Shown: positions 49,480 to 62,928, numbered from the stretch's first letter. The stretch is 64,000 nt of DNA from Glandiceps talaboti (GCF_964340395.1 NC_135558.1:21538871-21602870), one strand, 5' to 3'. The notes: a model not told the origin generated them from the sequence alone. A program made the numbers and translations.

Positions 49480-51580
49480 TAAATTCCAATTATCAATGAG
49501 AACCAATCACAATAAAGGCATCCCCGAACCACCAGCTTTGAATTGACATTTTGGCGGGAAACCATTGTCTATGATATCCACTCATAGTGACGCGAGGTAT
49601 TGCACCTGTTGTAATGAGAAACAGCCAATCAAAGTGCACAGTACAAATTGTTTTCTTTTCTGTGAATTGACAAGTATTTCAAAAATATCCTTACATAACA
49701 TACACGGGGGTTCACACTACACTAATAAATTGTTTGTCTCAAAATGCAAATACGGAAATTAGGCAATATACGTTTGCGAAAGTGCTCAGAACGCAGAAGT
49801 CGGGATGTGTTTCCCCCGTTTGAATTACATTCCTTAAGTATAACATGTCATAGCCCAACAAATGTAAATACGATCAGTACGATTTCAGCAGTACCTGCAG
49901 CATTGAACGTACATTTATTGACAACACAATTCAGTATCACCGGTACCTCTGTTGACCTGTATTGAAAGGATTTTTTTGAGAATTTATACGCTGTCAGTCA
50001 GATTTACTGTCATTTTATGGTGACAGTTTATACATATATATATTGATTACTGAACACGGCTTCAGACTTATTTGTTGTCGTCTAGCTTATATATAAGTTT
50101 CCATCCCATATCCATTGACTCCTCAACACGTCATCAATATAATTTAGTAAGCTTATTTTTTTTTTACAAAAAAGCTGACGCAAGTAATAATCCCAGAATG
50201 TAATGTAAAATGTGTTACATAAATAGTTCAGACATAAACGTAACTGCGATTTTCCATATCTCTATGTCAACGTCGCAGTTTTTTACAATCCGGTATACAA
50301 GAAAACATTTTTAGTTGTATTTCAGCAATTGCATTATTTTCCTCCCGTTTAAAATCGGTTATAGTCTATATTCTATGTTTTCTTTTAATCCCAGAATGAT
50401 TTACAAAATATACAATAAACTATTGTATATATTTTGTTAGTTTCAGTGCACACATTTGAGGGCGTTCTACATAATTTAAGATAATTTATACAGTGGATTT
50501 CTTCAACATTCTATTGTAGGTAATACTAAATTGATAATATGTCATCTAATTGTTTATGCATCAAATATTGGGCTTGCGTTATGAATACCAAGAGATGGTT
50601 AAGTTTCCTTGGTAGTATATATAATACTGTAAGTACCATTTACATTGTAATATACTGAGGAAAGATCTAAAAACGCAGATAACGACCGTTTAAAAGAGTT
50701 ATACGTTATAATATAATAATAATGTCCCTATTTATTTCGCGACTGAGTGCACAATTTAACGCTTTGATTGATAATTCACGTTTATCAACTAAGGGAAAAG
50801 TCACTCTTTAGTATAGTCTGGTTTTCTTTGAGTAATGTTCAAATGTCTAGTATTTGTTTTTCATTGAGCGATCTAAGATTGAAAATCACCAAAGTTGCGC
50901 ATCTATTTGAACCGCCAGCAATTGTTATCACATCGCCACCTAGCGGCAGCGAAAATGAATGCTACCGCATATCATATGTATACTGTATGTATGTGTTCAC
51001 ACATTAGTATATATCTGTGTAAGCTACACAGACTTAGGAGACGGGGCAGGTCACCGACACCATGGGCACTAATTGCGGTTAAAACAAATGTTATAATAAA
51101 TTACAATAGCCTACTCTGAATATGAGAGTGTAATCTCACTCGTCAACATAAATAAACAGTTGATACAAAACATTTCAATACAAAAAGCAAACACGAATTG
51201 ACTTTCAAAAAACACCACCGGATCAATTTCAAATAATTTAAATGAATACAGTACGTTATTCTTAAATGAAATCACGTCTCATCTTATCAAATACAAAATA
51301 TGAACAGGCGATTTAAATCGAGGGATATAAAACGAGACGACTTGTTCTCAACAACAATAAATGTTACTGGCAAGTTTAGATAGAGTATAACATAGCTATA
51401 ATAAATCTGCCGTGGAGTTACCGTACACTGGAATAGAGAAAAGAAAGTTCACGTAGACACAATAAACCGGATAGCTTCAGACAAAAATAGTGTTGTTTGT
51501 ACTATGTCTGTACATAGAGTAACGTATCGCTGATCAAAAGACAACCCATAAATTTATGTATGATTAATTTCTTTTTATCA
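49480..51580. other. 2.1 kb, no supported gene
   Basis: Short open frames at 49565-49965 and 50768-51119 have no domains. GATATAAAACGAG at about 51323 resembles a core promoter, but no clear coding start follows it. Confidence 0.35.
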
Positions 51581-51589
51581 TTTGAACAG

Positions 51590-51705
51590 GGAATCGTGAA
51601 AAAATTGAAGAATTGAACAAATGGAAGACAGAACTTGAACAGAAACAGAGAGGAGTATATGACAAACAAGACGGAGCTAGGAGAAGAGAAACTCAAAGAT
51701 CATGA
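51590..51705 (+). pseudogene. Possible decayed coiled-coil coding exon
   Basis: After a good acceptor (TTTTTATCATTTGAACAG) the + strand reads NREKIEELNKWKTELEQKQR in a strongly charged, helix-like pattern, ending at TGA. Past that point other frames continue in the same style (NKTELGEEKLKDHEK, then EIKYLTTLNNRALQNPKI) up to about 51840, as expected from one coding stretch with two frameshifts. No family is named. It may be a relic of a retroelement ORF1 or a host gene. Confidence 0.3.
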
Positions 51706-51849
51706 GAAAAGAAATTAAATACTTGACAACACTCAACAACAGAGCTCTACAAAACCCAAAAATTAACTTCGTACAGAGAAAGAGAACTGAGATAAGAGAG
51801 ATAACAATCTTCAGGCAAACGACCTCATCAATTACTTTAGTCCGATGGG

Positions 51850-53255
51850 TATTGTTTCAAATGTTGTACTAGGTTTAATCCGGGTTCAGAACTATTTGTC
51901 AGCAATTATTCAAAACTATTGACCTTACGGACACGTGAGCTTAATGAGGGGTCATATGTGACTGGAAGTTGTATCGCACTCCGTCTCTCACACTCACACT
52001 CACACAAAAGATGGACATATCCCAGTCTCAAAGCTCTTCCCTCTACAGCTTACTGTCAGATGCTATGAAACTTTATTCACGTGGGTGAGTGACCTTTTGT
52101 CGGCCCAATGGAAAAAACACTGACACCCCCCCCCCATCCCCCCAAGCTGGAGAAACTGACCAGTGTATCTGAATGTTTGAGCTCACAATCAAGTTTCCGA
52201 TTTGTATTTTCAGTGTGTCACCATACCATGGCATAAAAACTGTCAATGATGTTTATTTAATTGAAAATCAAACATGTATGAAATATGTAGTTTTCTAAAT
52301 ATAATTTGTGTGTGATAGAACAGCATCGTTTTACTCTCTGTATTACCCTGTGCGAAAACCAAACAGAAAATTGTGGCAACAAAAGTAGGTGTTCAACATT
52401 GACGTAAAAAAAATCCGGATATCTCAAAGAAGCAAAGAAAAAAAAAAGTTGCCAGCATAGGCGAAGGAGAAAAAAAAAGCAAATTGAGCAAATGCTGAGC
52501 TCGTGGAGGTTGAATTGTCAAATTCCAAGATTCGGATTATTCGATCTCGCGATCGCGCGACAAGAGAGAGAAGTAAATGTTACGACCGTTGATGGCGCTG
52601 TTCAATCGGTACACTTCACAGTAGCGTCCCCTATATTCTCTTTCCAGCGCGATTCGGTCGAGTTAAATATATGTATTTCTGTGTATTATAATTAGATATT
52701 AATTAGTGATTCAAGATACTGAAATAATTATAAACAAAAACTTGACGGAATGTGTTGTTGTCTATATTCACGTTATTCAATATTGTTATATACACTGGTT
52801 ATAGACACCAGAATTGTTGCCTCATGCCCTTGATCATAGTTACTATGTTCCCTCTCCTGAGAGCGTCGTGGAGGGCTCCCTAATGTCGCCGCCAAGACCT
52901 CGTGATGGACGTAGTTCTATGACGCAGTGATCACGGCGCCCTCTGGAGAGGCAATATAGTTCCATGATCGCTTTGTTCCAGTCGAACACCGAGACGTGTT
53001 ACACAGGCACAACACTTAAAGTTGACCCTGCTCATTCTTTAATTCGAAATAATAGTGAACGTACAGGTTTTAGATTTACACTACTTTTATTTTATCTTAA
53101 GACCCGAAAATTAGTAAGCAACGAATGTAAAGTCCATGAAATTAAAAAGACTACATGTAATGTTCAAAGACAACCAGTGCAATCATATTGAAACCTATAT
53201 AACTTTCCCTTTAGTATTTCCCAATCTGTACGGTATGTAATTAGATGATAGATGT
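51850..53255. other. No supported gene
   Basis: Includes a C-run at about 52127-52142 and a slightly GC-richer patch at 52850-52950. The frame at 52492-52695 lacks an ATG and a domain. Confidence 0.35.
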
Positions 53256-53259
53256 GATT

Positions 53260-53431
53260 TTATTGACAATGTTATGACTGCAATATGTTATTTTTATGTT
53301 ACTTATTGACAATGTTATGACTGCAATATGTTATTTTTATGTTACTTATTGACAATGTTATGACTGCAATATGTTATTTTTATGTTACTTATTGACAATG
53401 CTGTGACTGCAATACTTTATTTTTATGTAAG
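53260..53431. repeat. 43-bp tandem repeat, four copies
   Basis: TTATTGACAATGTTATGACT, then GCAATATGTTATTTTTATGTTAC. Three units are nearly identical and the fourth is diverged. Confidence 0.95.
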
Positions 53432-53439
53432 TTATTCTG

Positions 53440-54337
<898 letters not shown>

Positions 54338-54369
54338 TGTGCAAAAATAATGAGTAGAACCGTCCTAAT

Positions 54370-54420
54370 AAATAAATTCAATTCTGACGTTTCGAGTCAA
54401 TACTCTTCCTCATAGGATAT
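54370..54420 (-). ncRNA. Hammerhead-like motif, second copy
   Basis: The minus strand reads CTATGAGGAA, stem GAGT-ATTG-ACTC, CGAAACGTCAG, then AATTGAATTTATTTATTAGG. It is close to the hammerhead core (CUGAUGA - stem II - GAAAC), with one base missing in the first box. It is homologous to 34705-34765, which has a compensated stem change. No Penelope-like protein remnant lies beside it; the upstream side runs into the 28-bp minisatellite. Confidence 0.5.
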
Positions 54421-54529
54421 CAAGGCAAGATATATACAGTATAGTAGGTCATCACCCGACTGTATATCAAAATGTTATTATAGATACATATGTAGAGGTG
54501 AGAGCAAGAGATGCGGGAGAGAGAATGTA

Positions 54530-57390
54530 TGTGTTTGTGTGTCTGTATCTTTGACTGTATGTATGTGTCTGTATCTTTGACTGTATGTATGTGTGTCTGT
54601 ATCTGTGACTGCATGTATGTGTGTCTGTATCTTTGACTGTATGTATGTGTGTCTGTATCTGTGACTGTATGTATGTGTGTCTGTATCTTTGACTGTATGT
54701 ATGTGTGTCTGTATCTGTGACTGTATGTATGTGTGTCTGTATCTGTGACTGTATGTATGTGTGTCTGTATCTTTGACTGTCTGTATGTGTGTCTGTATCG
54801 TTGACTGTATGTGTTTGTGTGTCTGTATCTTTGACTGTATGTATGTGTGTCTGTATCGTTGACTGTCTGTATGTGTGTCTGTATCTGTGACTGCATGTAT
54901 GTGTGTCTGTATCTGTGACTGCATGTATGTGTGTCTGTATCTTTGACTGTATGTATGTGTGTCTGTATCTGTGACTGTATGTATGTGTGTCTGTATCTTT
55001 GACTGTATGTATGTGTGTCTGTATCTTTGACTGTCTGTATGTGTGTCTGTATCTGTGACTGTATGTGTTTGTGTGTCTGTATCTTTGACTGTATGTATGT
55101 GTGTCTGTATCTTTGACTGTCTGTATGTGTGTCTGTATCTGTGACTGTATGTATGTGTGTCTGTATCTGTGACTGTATGTATGTGTGTCTGTATCTTTGA
55201 CTGTATGTATGTGTGTCTGTATCTGTGACTGTATGTATGTGTGTCTGTATCTGTGACTGCATGTATGTGTGTCTGTATCTGTGACTGCATGTATGTGTGT
55301 CTGTATCTGTGACTGTATGTATGTGTGTCTGTATCTTTGACTGTATGTATGTGTGTCTGTATCTTTGACTGTCTGTATGTGTGTCTGTATCTTTGACTGT
55401 ATGTATGTGTGTCTGTATCTTTGACTGTATGTATGTGTGTCTGTATCTGTGACTGCATGTATGTGTGTCTGTATCTGTGACTGTATGTATGTGTGTCTGT
55501 ATCTTTGACTGTATGTATGTGTGTCTGTATCTTTGACTATGTATGTGTGTCTGTATCTGTGACTGTATGTATGTGTGTCTGTATCTGTGACTGCATGTAT
55601 GTGTGTCTGTATCTGTGACTGTATGTATGTGTGTCTGTATCTTTGACTGTCTGTATGTGTGTCTGTATCTTTGACTGTATGTATGTGTGTCTGTATCTTT
55701 GACTGTCTGTGTGTGTGTCTGTATCTTTGACTGTATGTATGTGTGTCTGTATCTTTGACTGTCTGTGTGTGTGTCTGTATCTGTGACTGTATGTATGTGT
55801 GTCTGTATCTTTGACTGTCTGTATGTGTGTCTGTATCTGTGACTGCATGTATGTGTGTCTGTATCTGTGACTGTATGTATGTGTGTCTGTATCTTTGACT
55901 GTCTGTATGTGTGTCTGTATCTGTGACTGTATGTATGTGTGTCTGTATCTTTGACTGTCTGTGTGTGTGTCTGTATCTGTGACTGTATGTATGTGTGTCT
56001 GTATCTTTGACTGTCTGTATGTGTGTCTGTATCTTTGACTGTCTGTATGTGTGTCTGTATCTGTGACTGTATGTATGTGTCTGTATCTTTGACTGTATGT
56101 ATGTGTGTCTGTATCTTTGACTGTCTGTATGTGTGTCTGTATCTTTGACTCTGCATGTGTGTCTGTATCTGTGACTGTCTGTATGTGTGTCTGTATCTTT
56201 GACTATGTATGTGTGTCTGTATCTTTGACTGTCTGTATGTGTCTGTATCTGTGACTGTATGTATGTGTGTCTGTATCTGTGACTGTATGTATGTGTGTCT
56301 GTATCTTTGACTATCTGTATGTGTGTCTGTATCTTTGACTGTCTGTATGTGTGTCTGTATCTTTGACTGCATGTATGTGTGTCTGTATCTGTGACTATCT
56401 GTATGTGTGTCTGTATCTTTGACTGTATGTATGTGTGTCTGTATCTTTGACTGTCTGTATGTGTGTCTGTATCTTTGACTGTCTGTATGTGTGTCTGTAT
56501 CTGTGACTGTATGTATGTGTGTCTGTATCTGTGACTATCTGTGTATATGTGTGTCTGTATCTTTGACTATCTGTGTATATGTGTGTCTGTATCTTTGACT
56601 GTATGTGTGTCTGTATCTGTGACTATCTGTATGTGTGTCTGTATCTTTGACTGTATGTATGTGTGTCTGTATCTTTGACTGTCTGTATGTGTGTCTGTAT
56701 CTGTGACTATCTGTATGTGTGTCTGTATCTTTGACTGTATGTATGTGTGTCTGTATCTTTGACTGTCTGTATGTGTGTCTGTATCTTTGACTGTCTGTAT
56801 GTGTGTCTGTATCTTTAGGTGTCTGTCTGTATGTGTGTCTGTATCTTTGACTGTCTGTATGTGTGTCTGTATCTGTGACTATCTGTATGTATGTGTGTCT
56901 GTATCTTTGACTGTATGTATGTGTGTCTGTATCTTTGACTGTCTGTATGTGTGTCTGTATCTGTGACTATCTGTATGTGTGTCTGTATCTTTGACTGTCT
57001 GTATGTGTGTCTGTATCTTTGACTGTCTGTATGTGTGTCTGTATCTGTGACTATCTGTATGTGTGTCTGTATCTTTGACTGTATGTATGTGTGTCTGTAT
57101 CTTTGACTGTCTGTATGTGTGTCTGTATCTTTGACTGTATGTATGTGTGTCTGTATCTTTGACTGTATGTATGTGTGTCTGTATCTTTGACTATCTGTGT
57201 ATATGTGTGTCTGTATCTTTGACTGTATGTGTGTCTGTATCTGTGACTATCTGTATGTATGTGTCTGTATCTTTGACTGTATGTATGTGTGTCTGTATCT
57301 TTGACTATCTGTGTATATGTGTGTCTGTATCTTTGACTGTATGTGTGTCTGTATCTTTGACTGTCTTTGTATGTGTGTCTGTAGCTTTGA
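54530..57390. repeat. 28-bp minisatellite, about 100 copies
   Basis: Unit GTCTGTATCTTTGACTGTAT then GTATGTGT, with TTT/TGT, TAT/CTG and length variants (24-32 bp). The unit has no stop on the minus strand in any frame and 28 is not a multiple of 3. A minus-strand frame therefore stays open for 650 codons with an apparent 28-residue period (IQTH, DTDTHT, QRYRHTY). I treat it as non-coding. Confidence 0.97.
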
Positions 57391-57476
57391 TTTCACTTGC
57401 AGTTTTGCAACTAACTTAACTTTTCCTGTAGATAGAAACCTTGTCTTACAAACAACTTACCGCTGTCTTGGGAAGT

Positions 57477-60400
57477 CTAAAACATCTGTGATACGACAAC
57501 GGGCAGTAACAGTAAGCAAAGACCTAGTAACAGTACGTCCAACTTCAAAGTTGCTCCAGTGCTACCTGAAATTTTGGGGAAATCAGAAAATAGGAAAAAA
57601 TGATTTCGGCGAGAAATTACTTGATGTGAACCAAAAATAAACTTCAGTTGAAAAAAACAACTTTTGATTAAATATCGTCTAAACTCAGAAAATCTCCTGT
57701 TCTACTTAAAGAATAACTACGTCCGACAATTGGATGTCACACAAACATGAACACAAGGTCAGACAATGTGACGTCACACAAACATGAACACTAGGTCCGA
57801 CAATGTTACGTCACACAAACATGAACACTAGGTCCGACAATGTGACGTCACACAAACATGGACACTAGGTCCGACAATGTGACGTCACACAAACATGAAC
57901 ACTAGGTTCGACAATGTGATGTCACACAAACATGAACACTAGGTTCGACAATGTGATGTCACGCAAACATGAACACTAGGACCGGCAATGTGACGTCACA
58001 CAAACATGAACACTAGGTCCTACAATGTGACGTCACAAACATGAACACTAGGTCCGACAATGTGACGTCACACAAACATGAACACTAGGTCCTACAATGT
58101 TACGTCACACAAACATGAACACTAGGTCCGACAATGTGACGTCACACAAACATGAACACTAGGTTCGACAATGTGACGTCACACAAACATGAACACTAGG
58201 TCCGACAATGTGATGTCACACAAACAGTCTAATGAACACTAGGTTCGACAATGTGACGTCACACAGTCTAATGAACACTAGGTTCGACAATGTGACGTCA
58301 CACAAACATGAACACTAGATCCTACAATGTGATGTCACACAAACAGTCTAATGAACACTAGGTTCGACAATGTGACGTCACACAAACAGTCTAATGAACT
58401 CCAAACTTTCCGATTTACAAAATCATGCGCATTGTAAAAAATCTAAGGGGGGGGGGGGCAAATAATTGCACACATCAGTTGAAAGTATTCATCAATACCA
58501 ATAATGTGTTTCATATGTCACGATAAGCTAGTGTGCTGGTGTATGTGCGGTTTTATTATTTTCATATCACAAGATACTCACAATCAGTGACACCAGCTCC
58601 TTCCTCCGATGGTTGCTTTCCAAGTGGCAAACATCGGAAATTGTTGCTTTCATAAACATCGTTGATGATGTCAGTCACGTCTAATGCAATGCATAGATGA
58701 GTAAACTCTGTACAGTCGGTTTTTGGCAATATGATGTCACCTGTAAGGAGGAGGTGTACTCTGCCACCATTCGATACGTATTCCTTTTTCAACTTTGAAC
58801 TATCGTCTGCTGTGGTCGAAATTCCCCCATCAGGTAACTTCAGACAAAATATTAATTTAAGGGAAATATCAATACCAACAAACAAGTTAATTTTGATGTG
58901 AGCGTATTATTCATAGAATACATAAATTGTTAATCACACATTGTGTGTAGATACATTACCGTACGAATGACTGAATAATTGCGTCAACATTTTGCCAAGT
59001 TTATATAATAGTTGAAATTTCATTGTTAGTAGATAATAGAATGTAACGAACACATTGTCATTTGGTTTCGTCTATATTTCATTCGCCATATTTAATCACC
59101 AAAATATGTTTCGATATATTTTATTAATATCTACAGTGGAACAAAATATACCTTGATAGTGTTGGAACCGTAAAAGTTAACTCCATTGGTGAAATATGCT
59201 TTGACTGAGAACAGATCGGTTGAACTCTCAGGGATGTCAATCTCTCCTTCGTTATAAACTTTAGTCAAGGCTGTAATGGCGACTCCATTATTAACCATGT
59301 ATGTTATGTCTTCAGTCACGTTCATTGAAAACCCATCTATGGCCAAGTCTAAGGGGAAAATACGAGAACGTCAAATAAGATGAGACAAGACGAGACTGGA
59401 ATGGAATGGAATTTAATGGAATGGGACGGGACGGGACGAGATGACTTGGCGTAATGTAATGTGGGATGAGATGATGGCGTAAAGATGACGGGATGGATAC
59501 AGTGATGTTAAGTTAGGCAAAGTAAGATGAAGTGAGATGGGCTGATCATGAGAGAAGAACTGGGATAGACGGACGGGGTGGGTGCAGTGATGCTTGGTGA
59601 AGCAAAATAAGATGAAGTAGAGTACATGAGAGGTGTTCAGATGAGAATGCATGGCAAATATTTTGTGTTTTGCTGTGGAGTTGAAAACTCTAAGGATTCT
59701 GTGGGTAGATTTTTTATACTGTGTAAGATGTATCAACAGCCATAAATTGACGTAAACATGGCAGCCATTAATAACAAAATATACCACACCAATTCAAAAT
59801 CAATGTGTCCATGTAACACTGTGACATTGAATCGATTATATTACATTTGGTTCAGATAGGCTTTATCTGATCTGATAATACAAACGCGTCGTCTTTATTT
59901 ACGACTCGTGGTCGGGTCGGAGGAAATGAAGAGGCATTCAAAAAGTAGTTTGGGTAAATTATTATTTTGGTTACTCTAAATAGGGTTGATATTTTCAAAA
60001 CAGCTGAATATATACTTATCATAAATACAAGTTTATCGACTGAGGCACAACTTATATAACATTGTATCAGTAAATTTGGGGCTTTTACTTCTATTAAGGC
60101 AATGTTTCGGTTATTCATAGCCTTTGAGGTAGTATTTCCAAGCTTTGAAAAGCTAACGTAAATGTAAGTTTTAAATGTGTTTCCCATGTCACATAAAAAT
60201 GGGTCTGTAACATTGATAGGGGCATTAATATTGCATGTATAGTAAAGTCACTTGTATGCTAGAGAACTTTAGGTGGTCATACCTAGTGTATAATAGAAAC
60301 TGGAATCTGATGAGATGTGGTGATTTGTAGTGTCAATAACATGTAGTGTCCAAAATAGAAAGTGTATTAATCCCTTCTGACAAGTTCATACTTACGAGTA

Positions 60401-62244
60401 GAACAATTTAGATTCACTTCTTTTATAAACTATCTATGAAGATTACCATTACGAAATGTTCAAGTTTACTTTTGCCCCAAAGTGCAATATAAGTGAGGCA
60501 TTGGTTATGAAACAGCCAAGCATTTACATGACATGTTCTGTCCCCCCCCCCCATGCCAATTTCATAGACAGTGTGACCCCAACAATCCACCCCTTCCCCC
60601 CGACCGAAGAAACTGACCGGCCCCTTATTATCATTGGCTAAAACGTGAGCTCAAGCTGAATGAGATTGATTGTAGGATTTGGTGAGGAATGGGTTGATAG
60701 TTCTTACAGTGAACGAAAATACATCATTCTATGTAAACTATAAATTCATGCTAAGGAAGCCTGTAGTAATTACAAGGCCAGGCCAGGTCTGTTGAGTAAA
60801 TGTGACCATCCCCGATTCCATCGTGCTTAAAAGTGGTCCTTCCCCCTTTCTCAATTTCTTGTTTCTAAAACATGACACTCTCCCTGTTAAATATTTTAAA
60901 AAGCAGGCGGTGAAATGCTGTCAGACATGGAAAATGTCCCAAATTCAATGGCAAGGACTTGATCCCACCGCTGCCACCACATTGATGGTTATTTCTCACC
61001 ACTGCCAACACAGGAAATTTGTGTGAAGGCACTACATTAATCAATACGTGTGTTTGGTTCTACTACTTAGTTGAAATGATGACCTGAACTAGCTGGGCAC
61101 ACTACCGACGTTGTCAGGACCGAGGTCAACATCTCCACTCTACAACACTGTGCCCAATATCTCACCCGACTGTTCCCGTTTTACTCCTGTGAGACCCACT
61201 CGTCTCCTCACATCACAGCTGACAATTAATTCATTGCATGGTTGTCAGCGGCGATTTGATTGATATTGTCAGATATTACGGTTCCTAAATTAAACACTAA
61301 CCCAATTAGTAGTCTGAGCCCAAACCAAAACCGTAATCCTAAAGGATGTGACGTGGCAGCAGTGGGACACCAAAATCCCAAAATAATAGACTATACAACC
61401 TCAGACCACTAAAGATTCCTATAGTGGTCTGACATACAGCCGATTTGCAAATAGTGACCACCACCCCTGCAATTAATGAAGGCTCCCTAAAGTTTACTAT
61501 AAGGTAAATTATTTATCTGCGGAGTCTCCTTCAGTCATTTAAGAAATGAGTGTGTACTAGACTATAAATAAATGAGTGTATACTAGACTAGAAATAAATG
61601 AGTGTATACTAGACTATAAATAAATGAGTGTATACTAGACTAGAAATAAATGAGTGTATACTAGACTAGAAATAAATGATTGTATACTAGACTAGAAATA
61701 AATGAGTGTATACTAGACTAGAAATAAATGAGTGTATACTAGACTAGAAGTAAATGATTGTATACTAGACTAGAAATAAATGAATGAATGTATACTAGAC
61801 TAAAAATAAACGGTAAAGGACAAGTCTCGTTTCGCTGATTTCAACAAACATTTTACTAACCCGAACATTTGACAACTCCACCAGCTGTCGGTGTGAGAGA
61901 AAGACACTCCGAAACCGTTTCCTGTCCTTTTATGACAACGCATACATACTCGTAAGCACGACAATTTGCTGCTTCACACATGGTATTTACGAGACGATTC
62001 TTGGATTCAGTCCGTCCCCCAGCTGGTACTTCAAGTGGTGGCTCATATTTGTAGTCAAATGAATCTGATTTAACAACAGCTTGGGCGTAGAGGTCGTCTG
62101 TAAGGTAAATCTTCACTTCTTTAATACTTTTAGCTACAGTGCCAGTATTGGTGAAGTTCACACTAAACGTTACAATCTTCTCCTTGTCTGGAGTGTAGAC
62201 TACGGTGTCAGCATTTAAAAGTTTAAAACCAGTTATTGCCAATT
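57477..62244 (-). CDS. 3' part of a gene for a repeat-domain, probably GPI-anchored surface protein
   Basis: Four minus-strand exons join with consistent phases: 61861-62244, 59152-59348, 58582-58837 and 57477-57565 (stop TAG). Acceptors end in TAATCAG, TTTTCCCCTTAG, TGTCTGAAG and CCAAAATTTCAG; donors are GTTAGT, GTATAT, GTGAGT. The 307 visible residues hold two related domains. A (1-127) opens LAITGFKLLNADTVVYTP and has Cys at 89, 94, 101, 113 and 126. B (129-279) opens LAIDGFSMNVTEDITYMV and has Cys at 235, 242, 262 and 279. C-x6-C recurs in both. N-glycosylation sequons occur at about N29 and N137. The last exon gives CSTGATLKLDVLLLGLCLLL, then PVVVSQMF and stop: small residues followed by a terminal hydrophobic run, as in GPI-attachment signals (a very short-tailed membrane anchor is the alternative). 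The strand-rich, beta-sandwich look recalls CARDB/Ig-like folds, but no family was recognised. The start, signal peptide and probably more domains lie beyond the window. Confidence 0.7.
57721..58400. repeat. 37-bp tandem repeat carrying CRE octamers, about 18 copies
   Basis: Unit AATGTGACGTCACACAAACA then TGAACACTAGGTCCGAC, some with GTCTA insertions. About eleven copies keep the palindrome TGACGTCA, the consensus CREB/ATF site; others carry TGATGTCA or TTACGTCA. It lies in the last intron of the surface-protein gene. Confidence 0.95.
59390..59560. repeat. Degenerate GGAAT/GGGAC/GATGA simple repeat
   Basis: TGGAATGGAATGGAATTTAA, then GGGACGGGACGGGACGAGAT and GATGAGATG-like runs, in an intron of the surface-protein gene. 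The minus-strand frame at 59413-59787 arises from it. Confidence 0.8.
59565..60085. other. Intron sequence, no other feature seen
   Basis: Part of the long intron between exons 61861-62244 and 59152-59348. Nothing was recognised. Confidence 0.4.
60088..60542 (+). repeat. Dispersed repeat, copy 2 (partner at 22.9 kb)
   Basis: Matches 22920-23328 in the same orientation from TTCTATTAAGGCAA to ACATGACATGTTCTG. It carries about 55 extra bases near 60340-60395. A C-run follows at once, as seen at some of the other element ends in this window. Confidence 0.9.
60545..61550. other. Intron sequence, no gene seen
   Basis: Two C-runs (about 60541-60553 and 60595-60602) with GACCGAAGAAACTGACCGGC then CCCTTA suggest another transposon end. 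Otherwise plain sequence. Confidence 0.35.
61555..61810. repeat. 26-bp tandem repeat, about ten copies
   Basis: TACTAGACTAGAAATAAATG then AGTGTA, just downstream of the donor of exon 61861-62244 in the sense of the gene. Confidence 0.95.
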
Positions 62245-62333
62245 CTGATTATAAAAAAAAAGTTTGAATAAAGTTAGTATTAAATGGAATCACATGACTG
62301 CTACGTTGAAATCCTGGTAGCACTGACTTATTG

Positions 62334-62860
62334 TTATGGCGTACTTATTTACAAGTCACTGATACTTACCGTGTAGTTTACCTTGATGTTATAATGGCTT
62401 ACTTCTTTACAAGTCACTGATACTTACCGTGTAGTTTACCTTGATGTTATAATGGCTTACTTCTTTACTAGTCACTGATACTTACCGTGTAGTTTACCTT
62501 GATGTTATAATGGCTTACTTCTTTACTAGTCACTGATACTTACCGTGTAGTTTACCTTGATGTTATAATGGCTTACTTCTTTACTAGTCACTGATACTTA
62601 CCGTGTAGTTTACCTTGATGTTATAATGGCTTACTTCTTTACTAGTCACTGATACTTACCGTGTAGTTTACCTTGATGTTATAATGGCTTACTTCTTTAC
62701 AAGTCACTGATACTTACCGTGTAGTTTACCTTGATGTTATAATGGCTTACTTCTTTACTAGTCACTGATACTTACCGTGTAGTTTACCTTGATGTTATAA
62801 TGGCTTACTTCTTTACTAGTCACTGATACTTACCGTGTAGTTTATCGAGAATCTGGTACG
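62334..62860 (-). repeat. 58-bp tandem repeat, nine copies, each with a splice-donor consensus
   Basis: On +, CTTACC recurs at 62365, 62423, 62481 and so on to 62829, exactly 58 bp apart. In the sense of the surface-protein gene each unit reads ACTACACG|GTAAGTATCAGTGAC. The outermost copy, at 62834, adjoins an open stretch and may be the parent donor. Confidence 0.95.
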
Positions 62861-62881
62861 TAACCGATTTTTGTTGGTAAG
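62834..62881 (-). CDS. Possible short upstream exon of the surface-protein gene
   Basis: YQQKSVTYQILDKLH is open between AAGTAG|CT and CACG|GTAAGTAT. Its 48 nt carry phase 1 at both ends, fitting the next exon, which starts with two bases of a codon. The acceptor is poor; an alternative acceptor lies about 20 bases further upstream. Support is phase agreement and the strong donor only. Confidence 0.3.
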
Positions 62882-62928
62882 CTACTTGTACTTTTGTGGA
62901 CTATTGGTAGAATTGGTCACTTGCACAT

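Noticed and set aside
54420-56372. 650-codon minus-strand ORF
   Set aside because: It is the 28-bp minisatellite read through; no start context, domain or codon signal apart from the repeat. Kept only as a finding.
57721-58400. CRISPR-like appearance of the 37-bp array
   Set aside because: Units are contiguous with no variable spacers and the genome is eukaryotic; it is a minisatellite.
59413-59787. 124-codon minus-strand ORF inside an intron
   Set aside because: Overlaps the GGAAT/GATGA simple repeat and lies within an intron of the supported gene; no domain.
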